Of a stretch of DNA of 20,950 nt, positions 16,032 through 20,950 are shown one piece after another. Each line of letters opens with the position of its first letter. Position 1 is the first letter of the stretch. The notes beneath the pieces were generated by a model that saw nothing but the letters and a program-made list of their open reading frames with translations, ran no database searches and was not told where the DNA came from. A program made the position numbers and the translations under genes. This DNA is from Pseudomonadota bacterium (GTDB lineage Bacteria > Pseudomonadota > Gammaproteobacteria > Steroidobacterales > Steroidobacteraceae): NCBI GenBank assembly GCA_021808195.1, contig JAKBCE010000048.1, positions 1 through 20,950 on the forward strand, given 5' to 3'.

Positions 16032-16820
16032 ATGCGACCCAGGACGCCAGCCTCTTCCAACAGCGCCCCGGGCAGCAAGGCCTTGCGGCTGCACGGGACG
16101 ATCGCACGCGATATCGGTGTGCGGATCGTTTCCGGGCGGCTCGCGCCCGGCTGCGTGCTCGACGGTGAAATTGCCGCCAGCGAGCAGCTGAAGGTCTCCC
16201 GTACCGCCTATCGCGAGGCGTTGCGCATCCTGGCAGCGAAGGGGCTGGTCAAATCGCGCCCCAAGCTCGGCACGCGCGTCAGTCCGCCGGGGGCTTGGCA
16301 CCTGCTCGATCCGGACGTGGTGTCATGGATCTTCAGCGGCGATCCGGAGCTGCCGCTGCTGAATGCGCTGTTCGAGCTGCGCACGATCGTCGAGCCGGCG
16401 GCGGCAGCGCTCGCCGCCGTCCGCCGCAGTCAGGATCAGCTGCGCGACCTGCGCCGCGCGCTCGAGGACATGGCGGCCCAGTCGCTCGCCGTCGAGGCGG
16501 GCCGGCAGGCTGACCGCTCGTTTCACTCGGCGCTGCTGGAGGCCTCCGGCAACCCGTTTCTCGCCTCCCTCACCAGCGGCATCGCCGCGGCGGTGAGCTG
16601 GACCACTGTGTTCAAGCAGCGCGCTGCACCCCTCAGCCGTGATCCGCTGCCCGATCATCTGCGGGTGTTCGAGGCGGTCGAGCGGCGCGATCCGGCGGCC
16701 GCCCGCGCCGCCATGACCGATCTGGTGCGCCTCGCGCTGCTCGACACCACCGGCGGCCGGTCGCAGCCGGCCGTGCCGCTCAGGAAGCGCTCAACTGCTC
16801 GTCGTGCACGGCGCCGGTAG
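16032..16820 (+). CDS. GntR/FadR family (FCD domain) regulator, DgoR-like
   Basis: The 262-residue regulator has an N-terminal winged helix (IVSGRLAPGCVLDGE, VSRTAYREALRILAAKGLVKSRPKLGTRV, about 32-83). The WHLLDPDVVSWIF linker and FCD effector domain follow the pattern of the galactonate regulator DgoR. FCD metal ligands D161, H165 and H209 are visible; the fourth His is replaced by Leu (L231), as in DgoR-type proteins. The ATG at 16032 was picked because upstream codons are unstructured; a TATACT -10-like box lies at 15992-15997. The C-terminus is a basic RKRSTARRARRR tail encoded in the overlap with fucP. It likely senses a sugar acid and binds the FadR-type site at 18152. Confidence 0.88.
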   Translation: MRPRTPASSNSAPGSKALRLHGTIARDIGVRIVSGRLAPGCVLDGEIAASEQLKVSRTAYREALRILAAKGLVKSRPKLGTRVSPPGAWHLLDPDVVSWIFSGDPELPLLNALFELRTIVEPAAAALAAVRRSQDQLRDLRRALEDMAAQSLAVEAGRQADRSFHSALLEASGNPFLASLTSGIAAAVSWTTVFKQRAAPLSRDPLPDHLRVFEAVERRDPAAARAAMTDLVRLALLDTTGGRSQPAVPLRKRSTARRARRR

Positions 16821-18087
16821 CGCGATAGCCCCACAGCGCATAGAACAGCACGTAGCCGTAGCACACCCAGGGCAGCACATAGGAGAGGTGCAAGCCGATC
16901 GAATCGGCGAGCACCCCCTGCAGTTCCGCGAGCGCGCCGCCGGCAATGGCCATGATGAGCAGGCCCGAGCCTTCTTCGGTGAGCGGTCCCAGCCCGCGGA
17001 TGCCGAGCGTGAAAATCGTCGGAAACATGATCGAGTTGCACAGGCCGACGGCGAGCAGGCTCCACATCGCGACATGACCGGTGGAGAGGATCGCGAGCCC
17101 GACCAGTGCCAGCGCTCCGACCGTCACCGCCGCGAGCACGCGCTGCGGACGCATCCAGCGCAGGAACCAGGAGCCGACGAATCGTCCCGCCATCGCCCCG
17201 CCCCAGTAGAGCGTCAGGTAGTCGGCGGCCTGGGCGTGCGTCAGTGCGCCGATCGTCGGCAGTGACATGAAATTCACCAGCGTCGAGCCGATGCCGACCT
17301 CGCAGATCAGATACAGCGCAATCGCCGGCACGCCGAACACCAGGTTGCGATGTCGCCAGAGGCTCTGCTGCGAGCGCTCGGCCCGCGCGGCGCGACGCGT
17401 CTCCTTGCCCAGATCCGGCAGCCGGACCCGCCAGACCAGCACCGCGAGGGCCAGCAGGACGAGAGCGATGATCGCGTAAGGCAGTTCGACCGTGTGGACG
17501 CCTGCGGCGCGCGCCGCGGCGCTCGGGTGGGCCGCACGGGCGCCGGGCGCCGTATGGCCGAGGATGAGCAGACTGCCAAAGAGCGGCGCCAGCATGGTGC
17601 CGGCGGAGTTGAACGCCTGCACGAGATTCAGGCGGCTCGAGGCCGTCTGCGTCGGGCCGATGACCGCCACGTAGGGATTGGCGGCGACCTGCAGCAGCGT
17701 GATCGAGGCGGCAAGCAGGAACAGCGCCAGCAGGAACAGTCCGAACGACTCGAGCATGGCTGCGGGGATGAACCCGGCGGCGCTCACCGCCATCCCGAAC
17801 AGGCCGATCACCACCGCGAGCTTGTAGCCAGTGCGTTCGAGGATCTTCGCCGACGGCATTGCCATGACGAAGTAGGCCAGGAAGAACACGAACTGGATCA
17901 GCAGCACCTGCGCATAGTCGAGCTGGAACGCGGACTTCAGGTGCGGGATCAGGATGTCATTGAGGACGGTGGCGAAGCCCCACATGAAAAAGACGGTTGC
18001 CAGCACCACCAGCGCCGCGGTGTAGGTGCGCGGCGCGCCGTCGGTCTCGGGCACAACGCCTGCTTCCCCGCCAATCATGATCGCCAT
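16780..18087 (-). CDS. FucP-family MFS sugar:H+ symporter
   Basis: The 435-residue integral membrane protein has about 12 hydrophobic segments. After the first helix comes FATVLNDILIPHLKSAFQLDYAQ, the hallmark of FucP-type permeases, which carries the buried Asp of the proton relay. LLQVAANPYVAVIGP and RLNLVQAFNSAGTMLAPLFG are the FucP central motifs. It probably imports L-fucose, arabinose or a related free sugar across the inner membrane. The ATG at 18087 has a GGAG about eight bases upstream; ATG 18078 is an alternative, and a longer frame to 18150 would run through the promoter. The last 41 bases overlap the 3' end of the convergent GntR gene. Confidence 0.9.
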   Translation of the reverse strand: MAIMIGGEAGVVPETDGAPRTYTAALVVLATVFFMWGFATVLNDILIPHLKSAFQLDYAQVLLIQFVFFLAYFVMAMPSAKILERTGYKLAVVIGLFGMAVSAAGFIPAAMLESFGLFLLALFLLAASITLLQVAANPYVAVIGPTQTASSRLNLVQAFNSAGTMLAPLFGSLLILGHTAPGARAAHPSAAARAAGVHTVELPYAIIALVLLALAVLVWRVRLPDLGKETRRAARAERSQQSLWRHRNLVFGVPAIALYLICEVGIGSTLVNFMSLPTIGALTHAQAADYLTLYWGGAMAGRFVGSWFLRWMRPQRVLAAVTVGALALVGLAILSTGHVAMWSLLAVGLCNSIMFPTIFTLGIRGLGPLTEEGSGLLIMAIAGGALAELQGVLADSIGLHLSYVLPWVCYGYVLFYALWGYRATGAVHDEQLSAS

Positions 18088-18151
18088 GCGCACAGCTCCA
18101 GAGCGGAACGGTCGGCCCTGAGCGCCCGCAGCGACATCATGGCTCGCCAAT

Positions 18152-18162
18152 TAGTCAGACAA
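18152..18162. promoter_or_regulatory. FadR-subfamily GntR operator
   Basis: TAGTCAGACAA fits the published FadR-subfamily consensus TNGTNNNACNA on both strands, with a perfect GTCAGAC core. It overlaps the -10 box of the minus-strand fucP promoter, so binding by the GntR/FCD regulator encoded next to fucP should repress it. The regulator assignment is inference from proximity and consensus. Confidence 0.6.
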
Positions 18163-18188
18163 TACGAAGCGGTTCGAGCCGCTGTCAA
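18159..18188 (-). promoter_or_regulatory. Promoter for fucP
   Basis: On the minus strand a perfect -35 TTGACA (18188-18183) and TATTGT (18164-18159, 4 of 6) are separated by 18 bases. The start would be near 18152, giving a leader of about 65 bases to the ATG at 18087. The -10 overlaps the FadR-type operator, and the spacer is filled by the palindrome at 18168-18183. Confidence 0.55.
18168..18183. promoter_or_regulatory. 16-base palindrome in the fucP promoter spacer
   Basis: AGCGGTTCGAGCCGCT is a perfect inverted repeat apart from one T/G pair (18173/18178), centred on CG. It fills the space between -35 and -10 of the fucP promoter. It differs from the FadR-type site, so it may be a second operator for another regulator. 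As RNA it could form only a tight stem with little loop. Confidence 0.4.
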
Positions 18189-18270
18189 GACCGGCCAATT
18201 ACTCAGACATTTGCCGACCTGTTGGACTATCATCGGCGGTGGCAGGTAGCTTGGTACAGCGGGAGATCTC

Positions 18271-19251
18271 ATGGCTTTGCGTCTGGTACAGATCGAAGCG
18301 GATGGCGCGCACGGCGTCGCTCTGCTGGTGGATGCCGAGCGGGTCGAGCCGCTGGCGGATGCGCCGAGTCTTTATGCCCTGGCGAGCGGCGCATTGGCCG
18401 ACGGCTTCACGCTGGCGCAGGCGGTCGAGCAGCGGCGCACGGGCCGGCACGTCCCGCTTGAGACCGTGCGGCTGCTCGCGCCGATCGAACACCCCGATCC
18501 GGCGCACCTGTACCTGACCGGGACGGGGCTGACGCACCTCGGGTCGGCGGAAAGCCGCGACAAGATGCACGCGTTGGCCGCGACCGAAGCCGGACAGACC
18601 GACTCGATGCGTATCTTCCGGGAAGGCCTCGAGGGCGGCAAACCCGCGCCCGGCATGCCCGGCGTACAGCCGGAGTGGTTCTACAAGGGCGACGGTTCGA
18701 GCGTGGTGCCGTACGGCGCACCGCTTCAATCCCCGGCCTTCGCGCTCGACGGCGGCGAGGAGCCGGAGATCGCCGGGATCTATCTGATCGATGCGGACGG
18801 GGTGCCCCGTCGGCTCGGCTTCACGCTCGCCAACGAGTTCTCCGATCACATTACCGAGCGGCACAACTATCTGTGGCTCGCGCACTCCAAGCTGCGGCCA
18901 GCGGCCCTCGGCGCGGAGCTCCTCGCCGGTGCGCTGCCGCCCGACGTGCGTGGCATGAGCCGCATCTACCGCCAGGAGCGGGTGCTGTGGGAGAAGCCGT
19001 TTCTCACCGGCGAGGCGAACATGTCGCACGCCATCGCGAACCTCGAGCACCACCACTTCAAGTACGCCCAGTTCCGCCGGCCCGGCGACGTTCACGTGCA
19101 CTTCTTCGGCACCGCGACGCTGTCGTTCACCGATCAGGTTCGGGTCGAGCCGGGTGACGTGTTCGATATTCGCGCCGACGCCTTCCTGCTGCCGCTGCGC
19201 AATCCCCTGGCGCGAAGTGCGCCCTCAAGCGTAGCGCCGCGGCCGTTGTGA
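18271..19251 (+). CDS. AraD1/GguC family (FAH-fold) 2-keto-3-deoxy-sugar-acid enzyme
   Basis: This 326-residue protein belongs to the AraD1/GguC branch of the fumarylacetoacetate hydrolase superfamily. The YLTGTGLTHLGSAESRDKMH segment (about 87-106), PEWFYKGDGSSVV (about 135-147), FTLANEFSDHITERHNYLWLAHSKLR (about 185-210) and ANLEHHHFKY near the C-terminus are family hallmarks; the acidic residues of the middle blocks supply the Mg site. The related XylX dehydrates 2-keto-3-deoxy-pentonate to alpha-ketoglutarate semialdehyde. The gene for an enzyme that oxidises that product follows immediately in convergent orientation, supporting a dehydratase role. Hydrolysis of a diketo acid is the alternative. 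The ATG at 18271 has GGGAG five bases upstream. The stop codon lies in a strong hairpin. Confidence 0.87.
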   Translation: MALRLVQIEADGAHGVALLVDAERVEPLADAPSLYALASGALADGFTLAQAVEQRRTGRHVPLETVRLLAPIEHPDPAHLYLTGTGLTHLGSAESRDKMHALAATEAGQTDSMRIFREGLEGGKPAPGMPGVQPEWFYKGDGSSVVPYGAPLQSPAFALDGGEEPEIAGIYLIDADGVPRRLGFTLANEFSDHITERHNYLWLAHSKLRPAALGAELLAGALPPDVRGMSRIYRQERVLWEKPFLTGEANMSHAIANLEHHHFKYAQFRRPGDVHVHFFGTATLSFTDQVRVEPGDVFDIRADAFLLPLRNPLARSAPSSVAPRPL

Positions 19252-19280
19252 GTGCGCGCCGCACGATGCGGCGCGCACTC
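19250..19280. terminator. Hairpin between convergent genes, likely bidirectional terminator
   Basis: A perfect 14-base stem (19250-19263 with 19267-19280) closes a three-base CGA loop. It begins within the araD1-like TGA stop and ends ten bases before the stop of the convergent dehydrogenase gene. There is no T-run on either side, so it is not a textbook intrinsic terminator, but position and symmetry suggest it halts or protects transcripts from both sides. Confidence 0.65.
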
Positions 19281-19289
19281 CCGCCCGGT

Positions 19290-20870
19290 TCACTCAGTTC
19301 GGCCGAGCCGGCGCTCGCCATCGAAGCGGTGCGGCCAGCGCTGCAGCTCTCCTGCGCGCAGCTCCTGTGGCAGCAGCCCGTCGGCAAAGCCTTGATAGCA
19401 CACGGGGCGCAGGAAGCGTTCGATCGCAAGAGTCCCTACGGATGTGCTGCGGCCGTCCGAGGTTGCGGGGAAGGGTCCACCGTGCACCATCGCGTGGCAA
19501 ACCTCGACGCCGGTTGGCCAGCTGTTGACGATGATGCGGCCCGCTTTGTGCTCGAGCGTCGGCAGCAGCTCCTGTGCGAGTGGCAGATCCGCCGGGTCCA
19601 TCTGTACCGTGGCGGTCAATTGCCCTTCGAGCCGCTCGAGCGTTTCGCGCAGCTGCCCGAGCGTGCGGCAGCGCACCAGCAGCGACGCGGGCCCGAAAGT
19701 CTCCTCGGCGAGTTCAGGCCGCTCTGCCAGCGAGGCGGCGGTCACGCTGAACAGCGCGGCGCGCGCGCAGTTGTTCGTACCGGCACTGCCTTGCGCGAGC
19801 AGCTCGGCGCCCCCGGTCCCGAGCCGCTCGATGCCCCGGACGTAATTGCGCTGGATGCCTTCCGTCAACATCACCGCGGGAGTGACCACCGCAAGCGCCG
19901 CACCGGCGGCCTCGATGAATCGCTGCAAACCGTCGCCCTCGAGCGCGAGCACGAGCCCCGGGTTGGTGCAGAACTGACCGACACCGAGCGTGAGCGAGGC
20001 GACGAACTCGCGCGCCAGGCTCTCGCTGCGAGCGGCGAGCGCGGCGGGCAGCAGCACCACGGGGTTGATGCTGCTCATCTCGGCATACACGGGGATCGGT
20101 TCGGGCCGGGCCGCGGCGATCTTCATCAGTGCGAGCCCGCCGGCACGCGAGCCGGTGAAGGCGACGGCGCGGATGCGCGCATCGGCCACCAGGGCGGCGC
20201 CGAGTGCGGTGTCCGGACCGTTCAACAACGAGAACACGCCGTCCGGCATGTCGGTTTCAGCCGCCGCGGCGGCGATGGCCTGGGCGACCCACTCGCTGGT
20301 ACCGGGATGGGCCGGATGTCCTTTGACCACGATGGGGCAGCCGGCCGCGAGCGCCGCGGCGCTGTCGCCGCCGGCGACCGAAAACGCGAGCGGAAAATTG
20401 CTGGCACCGAAAACGGCCACCGGTCCGCAGGGAATCTTGCGCAGCCGAAGATCCGGGCGTGGTGCCGGTGTGCGCTGCGGCAGCGCCGGGTCGACGCGCA
20501 GGCCGAGCCATTCGCCGGCACGCAGCTCCGCGGCAAACAGTTGCAGCTGTCCGACGGTGCGGGCCCGCTCGCCGGTGAGTCGCGCCAGCGGCAGGGCCGT
20601 TTCCCGGTGGGCCCGCTCGAGCAGCGCATCGCCGAGGGCGAGAATGTGCCGCGCGATGGCCTCGAGGAAGTCTGCGCGCCGCAGGGGCGGCAGGTTGCGA
20701 TACGGATCGAAGGCCGTGTGCGCGAGCGTGCAGGCCGCCTCGAGCTCTGCGGTTCCGGCGGCGCTGAAGGCCGTCTCGAGCGTCTCGCCACGGGTCGGAT
20801 CGACGGCCTGGAAGCGCTGCGCAGTGCTGAGGCGCCGGCGGCCGATGAACAGTTCTCCAGTCAGTGCCAT
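19290..20870 (-). CDS. Alpha-ketoglutarate semialdehyde (2,5-dioxovalerate) dehydrogenase
   Basis: The 526-residue aldehyde dehydrogenase is of normal length for the family. It shows PCGPVAVFGASNFPLAFS (N158), the cofactor lysine in VVKGHPAHPGTSE (K183), AFTGSRAGG (238-245), AEMSSINPV with the general base E264, and GQFCTNPGL with catalytic C301. The phrase AFSVAGGDSAAALAAGCPIVVKGHPAHPGTSE is characteristic of alpha-KGSA dehydrogenases of pentose, galactarate and hydroxyproline breakdown. It oxidises the semialdehyde to 2-oxoglutarate, feeding the TCA cycle. The ATG at 20870 has an AGGAG about a dozen bases upstream, which is slightly far. It pairs functionally with the AraD1-type gene, though transcribed separately from the right. 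Confidence 0.93.
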   Translation of the reverse strand: MALTGELFIGRRRLSTAQRFQAVDPTRGETLETAFSAAGTAELEAACTLAHTAFDPYRNLPPLRRADFLEAIARHILALGDALLERAHRETALPLARLTGERARTVGQLQLFAAELRAGEWLGLRVDPALPQRTPAPRPDLRLRKIPCGPVAVFGASNFPLAFSVAGGDSAAALAAGCPIVVKGHPAHPGTSEWVAQAIAAAAAETDMPDGVFSLLNGPDTALGAALVADARIRAVAFTGSRAGGLALMKIAAARPEPIPVYAEMSSINPVVLLPAALAARSESLAREFVASLTLGVGQFCTNPGLVLALEGDGLQRFIEAAGAALAVVTPAVMLTEGIQRNYVRGIERLGTGGAELLAQGSAGTNNCARAALFSVTAASLAERPELAEETFGPASLLVRCRTLGQLRETLERLEGQLTATVQMDPADLPLAQELLPTLEHKAGRIIVNSWPTGVEVCHAMVHGGPFPATSDGRSTSVGTLAIERFLRPVCYQGFADGLLPQELRAGELQRWPHRFDGERRLGRTE

Positions 20871-20950
20871 GTGAACGTCATGCTCCTGGTCGGGTGTCGT
20901 GAGGGAAAGCGGCCCTGCGATCCCCCGCAGTATGATGCACAGGCCGACGG
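20871..20950. other. Upstream region of the semialdehyde dehydrogenase gene
   Basis: These 80 bases precede the dehydrogenase start. AGGAGC on the minus strand (about 20888-20883) is the only ribosome-site candidate. CATACT on the minus strand (about 20935-20930) could be a weak -10 box. I see no FadR-type site matching the one at 18152 and no start of another gene. Confidence 0.3.

Larger units (their letters stand above)
18147..18209 (+). repeat. Direct repeat pair in the fucP/araD1 intergenic region
   Basis: CCAATTAGTCAGACA (18147-18161) recurs as CCAATTACTCAGACA (18195-18209), identical at 14 of 15 positions with a 48-base offset. The first copy contains the FadR-type operator. The second carries a change in one half-site, leaving only the CAGAC half intact. 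The two copies may bind the same regulator with different strength. Confidence 0.7.

Noticed and set aside
18211..18233. TTGCCG and TATCAT as promoter of the araD1-like gene
   Set aside because: The spacer is only 11 bases. No other well-spaced pair was found, so its promoter is left unassigned.
17350..18249. 299-codon plus-strand frame opposite fucP
   Set aside because: It runs through the promoter region and is antisense to a 12-helix permease, with a highly charged, motif-free translation.
19990..20874. 294-codon plus-strand frame opposite the semialdehyde dehydrogenase
   Set aside because: It is an Ala/Ser/Arg-rich antisense shadow; the sense frame has every aldehyde dehydrogenase motif.

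Overview
The window is a GC-rich stretch, fully packed with genes, of a bacterial chromosome. Codon use with G/C third positions, a FucP-type permease, a DgoR-like GntR regulator, Tat export and alpha-ketoglutarate-semialdehyde chemistry all fit a high-GC proteobacterium. I cannot place it further. Nearly everything concerns uptake and oxidative breakdown of sugars or sugar acids. I see no RNA genes, insertion sequences, phage genes or CRISPR arrays.

Left block (minus strand, 4043 down to the left edge): a solute-binding-protein-like gene without a signal peptide, a Tat-exported GH127-type (DUF1680) beta-L-arabinofuranosidase-like protein, and a RuBisCO-like protein (RLP) cut by the window edge. 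Gene ends overlap by 4 and 23 bases, so the three should be co-translated. The RLP carries the RuBisCO active-site motifs. Its C-terminus and stop lie outside the window.

Central block (plus strand, 4144 to 14454): ten genes with gaps of at most about 50 bases. They encode a CaiB/BaiF CoA-transferase, a MaoC-type hydratase, a complete ribose-type ABC importer (binding protein, double ATPase, permease), an IclR regulator, a second signal-less binding-protein-like gene, a Gfo/Idh/MocA oxidoreductase, an SDR resembling 2-keto-3-deoxy-L-fuconate dehydrogenase, and an FMN-dependent L-2-hydroxy-acid dehydrogenase. Left and central blocks diverge from one 100-base region that holds a promoter with a 14-bp palindrome between its -35 and -10 boxes.

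Right block (14473 to 20870): five genes of alternating orientation. They are a GlcD-type FAD-linked D-2-hydroxy-acid dehydrogenase (-), a DgoR-like GntR/FCD regulator (+), a FucP-family sugar permease (-), an AraD1/GguC (FAH-fold) 2-keto-3-deoxy-sugar-acid enzyme (+) and an alpha-ketoglutarate semialdehyde dehydrogenase (-). The fucP/araD1 intergenic region has a FadR-type operator, a diverged repeat of it and a second palindrome. A 14-bp hairpin separates the last two genes.

Possible joint function (inference): arabinose- or apiose-containing glycans are trimmed outside the cytoplasm, the sugars enter through the ABC importer and FucP, and sugar acids are oxidised. 2-Keto-3-deoxy acids then leave either by dehydration to 2-oxoglutarate (AraD1 plus semialdehyde dehydrogenase) or by 4-oxidation and cleavage, giving lactate or glycolate for the two hydroxy-acid dehydrogenases. 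The RLP could process a branched or phosphorylated sugar acid, as OiaX/OiaT do in apionate breakdown. The most unusual part is the RLP / GH127 / two signal-less binding proteins / CoA-transferase / MaoC assembly, whose shared substrate I cannot name.
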